From Robiginitomaculum sp. (GTDB taxonomy: Bacteria; Pseudomonadota; Alphaproteobacteria; Caulobacterales; Maricaulaceae): a stretch of DNA of 64,000 nucleotides. This document shows positions 18,346 through 29,064 of the stretch, piece after piece. Below the pieces are notes generated by a model. The model ran no database searches and had not been told where the DNA came from. It was given only the letters and a program-made list of their open reading frames with translations. Position numbers and translations under genes: made by a program. Position 1 is the stretch's first letter; each line of letters opens with the position of its first letter. Location of the stretch: positions 1 to 64,000 of the forward strand of contig JAJFFS010000008.1 in the NCBI GenBank assembly GCA_021776515.1. The letters are read 5' to 3'.

Positions 18346-19365
18346 TTATTCCGGTATAAAATCGTTCCAGGCTATGGCGTCACCAAGGTTCCGCGCTTCA
18401 TAAGCTCCACGGGCCACCGCACGGGCCAGACAATCAGCCGCCAAACTGCCCAGTCGCGCCAGCATAAATTCATCCGGGTGCGGCGTGTTTTTTGCCCCGG
18501 TGGTGATGGCGAAGACAATATCGCCATCAAAGGGAGAATGGGCTGGGCGGATGGCCCGCGCCAGACCATCTTGCGCCATAATCGCAAGACGCCTGGCTTG
18601 CGAAGAACTAAGGTTGGCAGAAACGGCCACCACACCAAGTGTTGTATTTTGCCGGGTGCCCGGGTTTATTTTTGCCGCGCCCCAGTCATCGGCGGCAACG
18701 TGGATGTCCTCTGACCAGGGTACACCGCCAAATTCACCGCCCACCTCATAGGGCGCTGCCCAGAAATGACGTGTGCCGGGCACCAGAACCGAGCCAAAGC
18801 TGTTTACCGCCGCCAGTGCACCAACGGTTACCCCATCATTGGTGACGATGGATGCGCTGCCCAGTCCGCCTTTCAGGCTGCCAGCCATTGCCCCATAACC
18901 GGCCCCGGCATTGCCAAGGGAAAAACCGGTGCTGGCATTTTTCAGAGCTTGTCGGCCCAGTGCATTATAAGGCGGGGTTTCGCCCCAGTTTTTATCCCCG
19001 CCATTGGCCAGGTCATATAAAATAGCTGAAGGCACAATAGGTGAGCGCGGCACGCCGGGCGTATCCATCAAGGCAAACCCGCGCCCCTGAGCCCCCAAAA
19101 CAGAGGCAACACCATCGGCGGCACCCAGACCATAAGCGGAACCACCCGAGATAACCAATGCGTCGATACGTTCAACCAGGTTTTCAGGGTTAAGGGCGTC
19201 GGTTTCGCGGGTGCCGGGGCCACCACCGCGTACATCAACCGCGGCAATAGCGGGTTCATCGCATATGATAACCGTAACGCCGGTGCGTACGTTTTCGTCA
19301 TTGGCATTGCCAACGCGTACGCCGACAATATCAGTGATTAAATTATTGGGTCCGGGTTGGTTCAT
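18346..19365 (-). CDS. P1 family peptidase (DmpA/NylC-like)
   Basis: NLITDIVGVRVGNA..., VDVRGGGPGTRETDAL, VISGGSAYGLGAADGV, GGLGSASIVTNDGVTVGALAAVNSFG. Confidence 0.9.
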   Translation of the reverse strand: MNQPGPNNLITDIVGVRVGNANDENVRTGVTVIICDEPAIAAVDVRGGGPGTRETDALNPENLVERIDALVISGGSAYGLGAADGVASVLGAQGRGFALMDTPGVPRSPIVPSAILYDLANGGDKNWGETPPYNALGRQALKNASTGFSLGNAGAGYGAMAGSLKGGLGSASIVTNDGVTVGALAAVNSFGSVLVPGTRHFWAAPYEVGGEFGGVPWSEDIHVAADDWGAAKINPGTRQNTTLGVVAVSANLSSSQARRLAIMAQDGLARAIRPAHSPFDGDIVFAITTGAKNTPHPDEFMLARLGSLAADCLARAVARGAYEARNLGDAIAWNDFIPE

Positions 19366-20810
19366 GATAACACCCTAGCACAGTCTCTGACTTCATCCAG
19401 CAAGGCGGTTATTGTGGCTTTCGTGGTGAGCGGGTTCATGACGGACAACCGTAAATACCGTGTCGTATTGACCACAGCGGTGGTGATATAAAAGTTTCCG
19501 CGCCGGACAATTTCGGTACGAAGGGCCATTTGTGCATCATTGTTTGCCAGCGGCAGATATCGAAAGCACAAAATGTTCGACTGCGGTGCACAGGGGCAAT
19601 CGAAATCGGGTTGAGCCGTAATGAGCTTATAAAAACCGTGGGTATCGCTGTATTGTTTTTCAACAAAGCGGCCCAGTTCTTTTTCGCCATCCATAGCCAG
19701 CACCCAGAACAATTTGGTACCCAGCGCAGCTTTGGTGCATTCAACAGTTGTGCGGCCAATATCAAACCCGGCGGCGTTATCATCGTAGAATATATAGCTG
19801 CCTTCCTGGCTAAAGGCATCGGCCAGTGATTGTGGATTCTTGAACAAAATGGCTGCGCAAAGGGCAGACGTCCTTAGCATTTTATGGGCATCCCAGGTCA
19901 GGGAATCGGCCCTGGAAATGCCTTTCATACAGGCCCGGTCCCGATCTGAAAGCAGGGCACTGGCACCATGGGCACCATCCACATGCAGCCACAGGTCATG
20001 GGCCGCGCAAAAATCAGCCACTTCATCAATGGGGTCATAAAGTCCGGTGGCGGTTGCGCAGGCATTGAGCGAAACCATAAACACATTTTTACCAGCATCA
20101 GTGGCTTGATTGTATGTGGCTTCCAGATGCTTTGCTTGCAGTACATCAAGGTCATTCACCGGTGCCGGGATAATTGCGTTTTGGCCCAGACCGGCAATCG
20201 ATGCGGCGCGCGCCATGGAGTAATGCGTTACTGTCGGGGTGATTAGCGCCAGATTATCAGGCGTGCCTTGTTTCCAGGCATTTGGCGCCGCCGCTGCCCG
20301 CGCCGCCAACAGTGCCGTTAAATTGGCCAATGACCCACCATGGGTCAGCACGCCGGCGCCATTGTTTTTGTCGTATGAAAAATCAGACAGGTTATCCGCC
20401 GTGAACCACCCGGCTTTTTCCAGCATCCAGTTGACCACAACCCGTTCAATAACGGTCGCGGACGGTCCCATTTCGTAAACCGCCATTGGGTTGTTAATGG
20501 CCCCGTGGATCAAATCCGCCATCGCTGCACCTGTGTGTGGTGTGGCAACCTGGTGACCAATAAAACCGGGGTGGTGCAGGTGCTGGCTAGCCTCCAGATA
20601 GGGGGTCAGAAAGGCCTCTATTTTGTCGTGATCAAGCCCGCCATTTCTAATCCAGTGTTCTACATTCAGGGTTTGCGCCAAAAGGGCGGCATCGGTATTT
20701 TGTAACACCTTGCCTTGAGCCTTACGGCTGTTATCGCGATAGTTGTCCAATAAGGCCAGCACGCGATTGCCCAATGCCTTAAACGGGCTGATAGATTCTT
20801 CGGGTTTCAT
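19362..20810 (-). CDS. PLP-dependent decarboxylase (group II, aromatic/glutamate decarboxylase-like)
   Basis: HVDGAHGASALLSDRDRACMKGISRADSLTWDAHKML PLP-lysine motif; GVLTHGGSLANLTALLAAR. Confidence 0.9.
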   Translation of the reverse strand: MKPEESISPFKALGNRVLALLDNYRDNSRKAQGKVLQNTDAALLAQTLNVEHWIRNGGLDHDKIEAFLTPYLEASQHLHHPGFIGHQVATPHTGAAMADLIHGAINNPMAVYEMGPSATVIERVVVNWMLEKAGWFTADNLSDFSYDKNNGAGVLTHGGSLANLTALLAARAAAAPNAWKQGTPDNLALITPTVTHYSMARAASIAGLGQNAIIPAPVNDLDVLQAKHLEATYNQATDAGKNVFMVSLNACATATGLYDPIDEVADFCAAHDLWLHVDGAHGASALLSDRDRACMKGISRADSLTWDAHKMLRTSALCAAILFKNPQSLADAFSQEGSYIFYDDNAAGFDIGRTTVECTKAALGTKLFWVLAMDGEKELGRFVEKQYSDTHGFYKLITAQPDFDCPCAPQSNILCFRYLPLANNDAQMALRTEIVRRGNFYITTAVVNTTRYLRLSVMNPLTTKATITALLDEVRDCARVLS

Positions 20811-20930
20811 GAAATACTCATTGCCGCAAGGGGGTTATTTGGCCCTAAAAGGGTGTGTTTTGTGTACATGACGGTTTTCCTTGCCTTCAAGCACGTTATG
20901 TTTGTCGTCAATGATCCGCGGGAGCAAGAC

Positions 20931-22667
20931 ATGAAACACCTGATCGTCTGCCTTTTTCTGGGCCTTGTGGCCTGTTCCGGGCCGCAGGAAAACCAAAAAC
21001 ATGATGTCAAAGCTGACCTCCTGCCCGTTGGTGGTATGGTGGCCGCGGCCAACCCACTGGCGGTTGAGGCCGGGCTTGATATGCTGCGACAAGGCGGCAG
21101 CGCACTGGATGCGGCGGTGGCCGTGCAAACCGTGCTGGGCCTTGTAGAGCCGCAAAGCTCTGGCCTCGGCGGCGGTGCATTTTTGCTCTATTATGATGCC
21201 AGCACAGGTAAGATAACCGCATTTGATGGGCGAGAAGAGGCACCCAGCGGGGTCAGCGCCGAGATGTTTTTGGATACAGATGGCCAGCCTCTGTCTTATC
21301 TGGAAGCGGTCAATTCTGGCCGCGCCGTGGGGGTGCCGGGGGCCGTAGCTATGCTAGCGCTCGCTCATAGCGAATTTGGGCTTTTGCCGTGGGAGGCCGC
21401 GTTTATATCGGGCATTAATATTGCCGATAACGGGTTTGCCGTTTCCGCTCGGATGGCTGGTCTGTTACAAGCTTATGGTCACCGCGCGCAGCTGGACCAA
21501 AATGTGGCATCCCGCGATTATTTTTTCCTGCCCGATGGCACACCTTTACCAGAAGGGCATTGGCTCAAAAATCCTGACTATGCGGCGACATTGCGGGCCA
21601 TTAGCACCAACCCCCGGGCGCTTTTAGAGGGTAAAATTGCGTCAGACATCATTGCTGCTGCGCATCTGGCCCCACGCCCGGGAACACTCTCGCTAGAAGA
21701 CATGAAAAACTACCAACCCCGCAAGCGCGAAGCCATTTGCCGTCCCTTCAAGGACAAGCAAATATGCAGTGCGCCGCCGCCTTCATCGGGCGGCATGGCG
21801 ATGAACGGCATTATGGGACTTTTGGATAACATCAGTTTTTCAGACAAAGGCGCAGCGGATCCACAAAACTGGCATTATTTCATCGAAGCCCAAAGACTGA
21901 CCTATGCCGACCGCGATCGTTATGTTGCCGATGGTGATTTTGTAAATGTGCCAATCGAAGGATTATTAGCCCCGGACTATCTGCAACGCCGGGCGGCGCT
22001 GATCTTGCCAGATCAGGCCATAGTTCATGCCGAGGCCGGGCCACCAGAAGAGGTGTTCAACCCGGAGTATTTACGCGAAGTGGGCAAGGACAATACCGAT
22101 GAAGTGCCGGGAACCTCTCATATTTCCATTGTTGACGGGGCGGGCAATGTGGTTTCCATGACCACCACAGTGGAAAGCGCCTTTGGCTCGAAACGCTTTA
22201 CCAACGGTTTTTTACTGAATAATCAGCTGACCGATTTTGCCAAATACCCGTATGACGAAGATGGCAAGCCTTTGGCCAATGCCCCGGCACCCAAAAAACG
22301 CCCGCGTTCATCCATGTCGCCAACACTGGTGCTGGACAAGGATGGTGGTTTTGTCATGGCCACGGGATCAGCGGGCGGCAATTCCATTATTGCCTACACC
22401 GCCAAAACTCTGGTCGGTGTGTTGGAATGGGGGCTTAGCCCGCAAGACGCCATCAACTTGCCCAATGTGGTGGCGCGCGGTGACGTTACCCGTGTGGAGA
22501 ACACAGTTGCTGACCCCAATCTGGTTCCGGCCTTGATCACCCTAGGGCATCAGGTTCAGGCAACGCGGGGCGAAAATTCTGGTCTCCATGTGATACTCAA
22601 GCAGGCCGATGGCACCCTTATCGGTGGTGCTGATCCGCGCCGCGAAGGTGTGGCGCTGGTGCCTTAA
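20931..22667 (+). CDS. ggt: Gamma-glutamyltransferase (lipoprotein-type N-terminus)
   Basis: MKHLIVCLFLGLVACSG; SGLGGGAFLLYYD, DNTDEVPGTSHISIVDGAGNVVSMTTTVESAFGS. Confidence 0.92.
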   Translation: MKHLIVCLFLGLVACSGPQENQKHDVKADLLPVGGMVAAANPLAVEAGLDMLRQGGSALDAAVAVQTVLGLVEPQSSGLGGGAFLLYYDASTGKITAFDGREEAPSGVSAEMFLDTDGQPLSYLEAVNSGRAVGVPGAVAMLALAHSEFGLLPWEAAFISGINIADNGFAVSARMAGLLQAYGHRAQLDQNVASRDYFFLPDGTPLPEGHWLKNPDYAATLRAISTNPRALLEGKIASDIIAAAHLAPRPGTLSLEDMKNYQPRKREAICRPFKDKQICSAPPPSSGGMAMNGIMGLLDNISFSDKGAADPQNWHYFIEAQRLTYADRDRYVADGDFVNVPIEGLLAPDYLQRRAALILPDQAIVHAEAGPPEEVFNPEYLREVGKDNTDEVPGTSHISIVDGAGNVVSMTTTVESAFGSKRFTNGFLLNNQLTDFAKYPYDEDGKPLANAPAPKKRPRSSMSPTLVLDKDGGFVMATGSAGGNSIIAYTAKTLVGVLEWGLSPQDAINLPNVVARGDVTRVENTVADPNLVPALITLGHQVQATRGENSGLHVILKQADGTLIGGADPRREGVALVP

Positions 22668-24079
22668 CCGCTTTTCGGCAAAACCAATTCAAACACCGTG
22701 CCGCTTTTGCCGGTGCGCAGCAGTGAAACCTCGCCGCCATTGGCGCGGGCCAGTTCGCGGGCGATGGCCAGCCCGAGGCCTGAGCCATTTTTGCTGGTGC
22801 TGGCGCCAAAGGGTTTGAACAACTTGTCGTGCAGTTTTTCAGGGATGCCCGGGCCCGTATCCGCAAGGGTAAGGGCAATGGTATGCTCCCTCTCATCTGC
22901 TCTGGCGGTCATGGTGCCCCCTGTATCCATGGCCTGCACCGCATTGCGCATTAAATTCAGCACGATGCGATGCAATTGGTCAGGGTCCGCATGAACTGAA
23001 ACGCTGTCGCTGACCCCGTTTTCAAATTCGATCCCACACGCGCCGGAACAGGCATCGGCAAAGGCATCACCCAGCGTAGCGGCTAGTGCCACACTGGTTT
23101 TTTGCGGTTTTTGTTCTTCGGCTTTGCCAAACTGCAAGGTGCTTTGGCAAAGCGCCACGCCGCGATCAATCGCCCGCACCAGCCTCTCGCCCATGGTGCG
23201 CACCTTGGGATCGTCCGAGCCGGCCAGGCGGTCTGAAACCAGCTGTGCGCTGGTGAGGATATTACGCAGGTCATGATTGATCTTGGCCACTGCCTCGCCC
23301 AAAGCGGCAAGGTGATTTTTTTGCCCCAGTGCAGCACGCAGCTCGTTTTGCATGTGTGCCAGATCTTCTTCAGCTCGGCCAATTTCATCGCTTCGGCCCG
23401 AGGGAACAATTACGCTTTGCGGATTTTCCGGGGTTTTTTGAAAATCTGCCATGGATAAGGACAAACGCCGCATGGGACGCACAAAGAACAGGCTCAGCGT
23501 TGCATAAATCAGCGCCGCCGTAATAACCGAGATAATGGCTGAAAAAATAAGGGTGCGGATGGAAAATGCGATGAGTTCATCACGCAAATCGCTTTCGGAA
23601 ACCAGCACGTCAATAATGTCTTCGCTGCCCGGCGCGGCAGTGTCGAGCACCCGTAAAAACCGCTCTTTTGGCATAAACAATGCGTCGCACGTATCAATAA
23701 TGGCGCGACCTGTCGAAGGGTTGCGCATATCCACCGTGCCATAGGGCATGGACTGGCTGGGGGCGCGCAGGATCATTTCACTGATACCATCGCGCTGGAT
23801 GCGCACCGCCTTGACCCCGGCGGTGGCTAATAGCTGTGTGGCAATTTCATCGCTGACGTGCATATCCGGGGCCACCTGCACAGCGATGGCGGCAAGACGT
23901 GCGGCCTCGACACGAGAGTGCAACCAGTTACTGCGAAAGGCGGCTGCCGAGGGCAGGAAAATCATAATTTCAGCCAGCATCACAAACAGTACAGTTAGCA
24001 CCAGAAGCCGCTGCCCCAGGCTGCCCCGTAACTTTGGCAGGTTTTGTTGCCGTACCTGATTGTCTGCTGCGTCGCTCAC
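22664..24079 (-). CDS. Membrane sensor histidine kinase
   Basis: Two TM segments, HAMP-like region, KINHDLRNILTSAQLVSDRL, DTGPGIPEKLHDKLFKPFG...GSGLGLAIARELA. Confidence 0.9.
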   Translation of the reverse strand: MSDAADNQVRQQNLPKLRGSLGQRLLVLTVLFVMLAEIMIFLPSAAAFRSNWLHSRVEAARLAAIAVQVAPDMHVSDEIATQLLATAGVKAVRIQRDGISEMILRAPSQSMPYGTVDMRNPSTGRAIIDTCDALFMPKERFLRVLDTAAPGSEDIIDVLVSESDLRDELIAFSIRTLIFSAIISVITAALIYATLSLFFVRPMRRLSLSMADFQKTPENPQSVIVPSGRSDEIGRAEEDLAHMQNELRAALGQKNHLAALGEAVAKINHDLRNILTSAQLVSDRLAGSDDPKVRTMGERLVRAIDRGVALCQSTLQFGKAEEQKPQKTSVALAATLGDAFADACSGACGIEFENGVSDSVSVHADPDQLHRIVLNLMRNAVQAMDTGGTMTARADEREHTIALTLADTGPGIPEKLHDKLFKPFGASTSKNGSGLGLAIARELARANGGEVSLLRTGKSGTVFELVLPKSG

Positions 24080-24139
24080 CCGGAACCTCCATGACCAGTA
24101 TATAACTAGTGCGGATAAGAGAAAGCGAAAGATCAGGGC

Positions 24140-24874
24140 TTATAAATTTTTGTCTTTTTGATAATAACGAACAATGAACGGCAAAAGGGCCAGCAAGGCA
24201 AACCCCACAAATACCGCCATTATTTTTGGCTGGGCGAAGAAGCTCATATCCAGTGTCTCGCCCTTACGCAGTATGTCGCCCGCCGTTTCACCCAGCGCCG
24301 CAAATAAAAATGATGCGGGGATTAGCCCGATAGCACTGGCCGCCGCAAAGACCCTCGTTTTAACGTGAAAGGCACCGGCGGCCATGTTGACCACAAAAAA
24401 TGGCAACGGCATGAGACGCAAAATAATAATATAACTGAAAGCATTGCGCTCAAACCCTGTTTTGAAGCGGGCATAGCGGCTTCCTGCTTTGGCGGGTGTT
24501 GAGGGATCAATGGCGGTGCGGGCCGCCAAAAACGCCAAAATGGCCCCTAAAAGTGCCGCCCCCCAGCTTAATAACCCACCCAAAAACCAGCCAAAAAGCA
24601 AACCGCCGGGCAAGCTCATCCATAATGAGGCGGGTACAGAAATGGCAACAATGCCTATATAAATACCAGTAAAGACAAGAGCGCTTAAAACGGGATGATC
24701 CGCACGCCATGACATGATACTATCATAGTGTTCGCCAAACCCGCGCGCGCCCAGATAATCATCAAACCCCAAGCCATAAAAAACCAATAACGCCAAAGCG
24801 ATAAACACAATAGGGCCAAAGCGGCGCAAAAATTTGTGGGTAGCGTGAAAAGCGGGCATGTATTTCCTTGTCAT
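24140..24874 (-). CDS. TVP38/TMEM64 (DedA-like) membrane protein
   Basis: SLPGGLLFGWFLGGLLSWGAALLGA ... RLMPLPFFVVNMAAGAF. Confidence 0.85.
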   Translation of the reverse strand: MTRKYMPAFHATHKFLRRFGPIVFIALALLVFYGLGFDDYLGARGFGEHYDSIMSWRADHPVLSALVFTGIYIGIVAISVPASLWMSLPGGLLFGWFLGGLLSWGAALLGAILAFLAARTAIDPSTPAKAGSRYARFKTGFERNAFSYIIILRLMPLPFFVVNMAAGAFHVKTRVFAAASAIGLIPASFLFAALGETAGDILRKGETLDMSFFAQPKIMAVFVGFALLALLPFIVRYYQKDKNL

Positions 24875-24976
24875 TTGGGACTTTAAGTTTCAGTAAGGCG
24901 CTTGACTATACGCGGGTGCGTGGCGTAAAAGCCGCCGCTCGTTAGCAATATTGCGAACACCCGTGGAGACAAGCTC

Positions 24977-25111
24977 GTGAAACGCACATACCAGCCAAGC
25001 CAACTTGTGCGCAAGCGCCGTCATGGTTTTCGCGCCCGCATGGCCACCAAAGCCGGTCGTCAGGTTCTGGCTCGTCGCCGCGCCCGTGGCCGCAAAACTT
25101 TAAGCGCGTAA
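24977..25111 (+). CDS. rpmH: 50S ribosomal protein L34 (not in ORF track; GTG start)
   Basis: [44 protein letters not shown]. Confidence 0.97.
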   Translation: MKRTYQPSQLVRKRRHGFRARMATKAGRQVLARRRARGRKTLSA

Positions 25112-25115
25112 GGCC

Positions 25116-25487
25116 TTGACGCTCGCGCGTCTAAAAGTTCGCAAAGACTTTCTGTTTGTTGCCAAAGGTGCGTTCAGCGCCCGTCCGGGTGTTGTTGTAC
25201 AGTCGCGCCTCTCTCTGGCAGATGGCGAACAATTGCGCGCCGGCTTTACCGCCTCACGCAAGGTTGGCAATGCGATTATCCGCAATCGCTGTAAAAGACG
25301 TCTCCGAGAGGCAGTGCGTACACTTTTACCCCTTTATGGACAGCCCGGTTACGACTATGTGTTCATCGCCAGAGCTGGTACAGCACGACGGCCATGGCAA
25401 GCATTGCTTGACGATGTCAAAGGGGCATTGTTAAGCGTATCGAAAAAAAAGGCGAAGAAGACCTCTGCCAATAACCGGCGTGCGTAA
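25116..25487 (+). CDS. rnpA: Ribonuclease P protein component
   Basis: RAGFTASRKVGNAIIRNRCKRRLREAVR; follows rpmH. Confidence 0.95.
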   Translation: MTLARLKVRKDFLFVAKGAFSARPGVVVQSRLSLADGEQLRAGFTASRKVGNAIIRNRCKRRLREAVRTLLPLYGQPGYDYVFIARAGTARRPWQALLDDVKGALLSVSKKKAKKTSANNRRA

Positions 25488-25522
25488 AATTTGCGTGGTC
25501 CACAGTTAAGGAATTTGCGTCC

Positions 25523-27343
25523 ATGGGCGATCAAAAAAATCTATTTCTCGCCATCGGCTTGTCACTTGTTGTTTTGCTGGTTTACCAGATGCTGGTTGTT
25601 GATCCCGCTGCCCGTCGTCAACGTGCCGCACAAGAGGTTGCCCAAACGCAAAACGTATCGGTGGCACAAAACGACATTGAAGTGGATGCCGGACCCGTTT
25701 TGCTAAGCCGAGAAGATGCGATCGCGGCCCACCAGCGCGTGCGTATTGAAACCCCGGCGCTGGATGGCTCGATCAACCTTGATGGTGCGCGCTTTGATGA
25801 CCTTTTCCTGCGCCAGTTTCGCACCCATCTGGACCCGGCAAGTGCTGAGGTTATGTTATTGGACCCGCGCAAATCCCGGGGTGGGTATTTTACCAATTTT
25901 GGCTGGCGCGCTGCTGATGAGGGTGCCAACAACACACTGCCGGGCCTGAATACGCACTGGACGCTTGTTGCCGGTGAGGTGCTGACACCCGTTACCCCCA
26001 TAACCTTGCAATATAGCTCACCCGAAGGTCTGGTATTTGAACGCCTTATCAGTGTCGATGAACAGTATATGTTCACCATCAGTGACACCGTGCGCAATGA
26101 AGGTACCGCGACCCGCATTATTGCACCAAATGGTATGGTGCGCCGTTATGGCAACCCCACTGAATTATCTGAAAATGCCACCCGCGAAGAAAAAATGAAA
26201 AACCGCTCCGGCTTTATTTTGCACCAAGGCGCGGTTGGGGCTATTGGCGAGAAACTGGTGGAGATCAAATACCGCAAGCTTGCCAAAGATGGTGGTGCCA
26301 AAAACACCGGCACCGGCGGCTGGCTGGGTTTTACCGATAAATATTGGCTTTCTGCCATGGTGCCGCCGCCCGATGCCAGTATCAGTTCCGATATTCGCAC
26401 CTTTACCGGCGTTTCTGGCGACACTGTTTTTGAAGCCTCCTATCAGTTGGATGCCAAGACAATTGCGCCCGGTCAAAGCATATCCGCCGAGAACAGATTT
26501 TTTGCCGGTGCCAAGCAATATAAAGTCCTGCAAGCCTATCAGGAAAACCTGAGTATTACGCGCTTTGACATGTCTATTGACTGGGGCATTTTCTGGTTTT
26601 TGACGCGGCCCTACTTTAATGCACTGGATTTCTTTTATGGTCTTGTTGGTAATTTCGGCATTGCCATTTTGATCCTCACTCTGGTGATCAAAATCATTTT
26701 CTTTCCCATTGCCAACCGCTCTTATGCCTCTATGGCGCGGATGAAGGCCTTGCAGCCCAAAATGGAAGAGCTGCGCGCGCAGTTCAAGGATGAGCCGCAA
26801 CGTATGCAGCAGGAAACCATGGAGCTGTACAAGCGTGAAAAGGTGAACCCGGTTGGCGGGTGCTTGCCCATGCTGTTGCAAATCCCCATCTTTTACGCGC
26901 TTTATAAAACGCTTTATATTTCCATTGAGATGCGCCACGCGCCCTTTTTTGGCTGGGTCAAGGATTTATCCGCGCCAGACCCAACCCATATCGGCAACCT
27001 CTTTGGGCTGATCCCGTGGGATCCCACCGGCATTCCCGTGCTGGGTGCGGTACTGGCCGTTGGCGTCTGGCCATTGCTTATGGGTATCACCATGGCCGCA
27101 CAACAATTGCTAAACCCGCCAGCGCCCGATCCGGTTCAGCGGCGCATTTTCGCCTTCATGCCGGTGATTTTTACCATCATGCTGGCGCCTTTTGCCGCTG
27201 GTCTGGTGATCTATTGGGCATGGAACAATTTTCTCTCGCTGATCCAGCAATATTTCATCACTCGTAAAAATGGTGTCGAAACCCCGTTCGACAAATATCT
27301 GGCAATATTGCTAAACAAGATCGGCAAGGGAGAGGCACGCTGA
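25523..27343 (+). CDS. yidC: Membrane protein insertase YidC
   Basis: 606 aa; [67 protein letters not shown]. Confidence 0.97.
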   Translation: MGDQKNLFLAIGLSLVVLLVYQMLVVDPAARRQRAAQEVAQTQNVSVAQNDIEVDAGPVLLSREDAIAAHQRVRIETPALDGSINLDGARFDDLFLRQFRTHLDPASAEVMLLDPRKSRGGYFTNFGWRAADEGANNTLPGLNTHWTLVAGEVLTPVTPITLQYSSPEGLVFERLISVDEQYMFTISDTVRNEGTATRIIAPNGMVRRYGNPTELSENATREEKMKNRSGFILHQGAVGAIGEKLVEIKYRKLAKDGGAKNTGTGGWLGFTDKYWLSAMVPPPDASISSDIRTFTGVSGDTVFEASYQLDAKTIAPGQSISAENRFFAGAKQYKVLQAYQENLSITRFDMSIDWGIFWFLTRPYFNALDFFYGLVGNFGIAILILTLVIKIIFFPIANRSYASMARMKALQPKMEELRAQFKDEPQRMQQETMELYKREKVNPVGGCLPMLLQIPIFYALYKTLYISIEMRHAPFFGWVKDLSAPDPTHIGNLFGLIPWDPTGIPVLGAVLAVGVWPLLMGITMAAQQLLNPPAPDPVQRRIFAFMPVIFTIMLAPFAAGLVIYWAWNNFLSLIQQYFITRKNGVETPFDKYLAILLNKIGKGEAR

Positions 27344-27975
27344 GCGAGGATGTCTTTGACCCTACGGAACTGGAGGCGGCGCGGGTTTTCTTTGCGCGGC
27401 CCTGCGATTTTGTTCTGGGGGCGGTATCACTTGACAGCTTACCGTCTGGCGATTTGCCCGAAGTGGCTTTTGCCGGACGCTCCAATGTGGGCAAATCCAG
27501 TCTTTTGAACGCGCTGACCAATCGCAAAAATTTGGCCCGTTCATCCAACACGCCGGGACGTACGCGCGAGCTTAATTTTTTCAACCTTGATGAACGCCTG
27601 ATGCTGGCCGATCTGCCGGGTTATGGTTATGCGCGGGCCTCTAAATCTGCCATTGCCGAGTGGAGTGCGCTGACCCGTGATTATTTGCGCGGACGGGCAA
27701 ATTTACGCCGGGTATTTGTCCTGATCGATTCGCGTCACGGCATAAAGGACAGTGATCTGGCGGTGATGAATATGCTTGATGAGGCGGCCACCGTTTACCA
27801 GATAGTTTTGACCAAGCTGGATAAAATCAAAACAAACGAGCGTGATAAAGTAGTGGCAAAGACAGAAAAAGCGATTGAGAAACGCCCGGCGGCTTTTCCG
27901 CGCATCGCAGCCGTTTCAGCGGTTAAAGGCGATGGTATGGCCACATTGCGCGCCGATGTTTTCTCTCTGGTCTAA
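27340..27975 (+). CDS. engB: GTP-binding protein EngB/YihA (probable CTG start overlapping the yidC stop)
   Basis: [66 protein letters not shown]-track start 27454 truncates the conserved N-terminus. Confidence 0.88.
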   Translation: MSEDVFDPTELEAARVFFARPCDFVLGAVSLDSLPSGDLPEVAFAGRSNVGKSSLLNALTNRKNLARSSNTPGRTRELNFFNLDERLMLADLPGYGYARASKSAIAEWSALTRDYLRGRANLRRVFVLIDSRHGIKDSDLAVMNMLDEAATVYQIVLTKLDKIKTNERDKVVAKTEKAIEKRPAAFPRIAAVSAVKGDGMATLRADVFSLV

Positions 27976-28026
27976 AGGCTGGAATACACTTATCCTGTTG
28001 GGCCAAATCAGTTTGACGAACCATAT

Positions 28027-29064
28027 ATGCGCACTCATTTTCTATTTCAGGTTTTTGGTTTTTGCCTGCTGGCGTTAATTGCCAGCATGATGCCGGGGCG
28101 TGCCCAGGCGGTCGGGCAAGAGATGTGCAACGAAACCAGCTATATCATTTATCTGGCCACCGGCATTCCCGAAGGCAAAGCCATACGCACCGAAGGGTGG
28201 GCACGTTTGCGCCCGGGTGAATGCCGTATTGTGTTGCCAGCACCGTTCAGCAAAGCGTCGCATTTTGCCTATGGGCATTCCTCTGCGGTTCATGCTGGTG
28301 GTCGCCAGCAATGGGGCGGGCGTGAAACCTTGTGCGTTGACCAGAGCGGTGATTTCTCTTTGGACGGGCATGGGAGTTGCGCTGAACTGGGTCTGCAGAT
28401 GCGCAAGTTTAACGTCATCAATGTCAATCCGCCCAATGGCGGTCGCACCGTTTTATCCGAACCGTCAAACTTTGGTGCGCGCGCTGAGCTTGCCGGCATT
28501 CAACGCTTGCTCAAGGATAATGGATACCCGATGCGGGTTGTTGATGGTTATGATGGACGGCGTACACGCTCTGCGATACGAAAATTTCTGAAAAATCACG
28601 AAATTTCACCAAGACCTGAAAACCCGGGTCTGATTGATGCGCTGGAAGCAGCTGCTAAAGATAATTTGGCGCAAACAGGCTTGCAAATATGTAATAAGAC
28701 GACCGAGGCGGCCTGGACGGCTTTTGGTAGACGCAAAGGAAAAGGCTGGGAAAGCAGGGGATGGTGGCACCTTACCCCGGGGGCTTGCACAACACTTGTG
28801 TCCGGACGGTTTACAGACAAAAATGTTTATATCTACGCCGGGCTTGAGGAGGATGGCATTGAGCGCCCACTAATGGCGGCCAAGGAAAAGTTTTGTGTAT
28901 CTGATATTTTGTTTTCTATTGAAGGGCGGGGAAAGTGTGCTCTGCGAGGTTATTCTGAGCGTAACTTTGCCCTTTACAACAATGAAAGTGGCAAAGGGAT
29001 TGCCATTGACCTTGTCATAGAAGATTTTGCCAAAACTGATGTGGTGGCGGGGTTGCGGAAATGA
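28027..29064 (+). CDS. Secreted DUF1036 - peptidoglycan-binding-like - DUF1036 protein
   Basis: Signal LALIASMMPGRAQA; two halves with CNETSYIIYLATGIPEGKAIRTEGWARLRPGEC / CNKTTEAAWTAFGRRKGKGWESRGWWHLTPGAC; middle IQRLLKDNGYPMRVVDGYDGRRTRSAIRKFLKNH. Confidence 0.8.
   Translation: MRTHFLFQVFGFCLLALIASMMPGRAQAVGQEMCNETSYIIYLATGIPEGKAIRTEGWARLRPGECRIVLPAPFSKASHFAYGHSSAVHAGGRQQWGGRETLCVDQSGDFSLDGHGSCAELGLQMRKFNVINVNPPNGGRTVLSEPSNFGARAELAGIQRLLKDNGYPMRVVDGYDGRRTRSAIRKFLKNHEISPRPENPGLIDALEAAAKDNLAQTGLQICNKTTEAAWTAFGRRKGKGWESRGWWHLTPGACTTLVSGRFTDKNVYIYAGLEEDGIERPLMAAKEKFCVSDILFSIEGRGKCALRGYSERNFALYNNESGKGIAIDLVIEDFAKTDVVAGLRK

Noticed and set aside
26165-26938. 257-aa antisense ORF inside yidC
   Set aside because: Antisense open frame from codon bias of a conserved gene; no recognisable domain.
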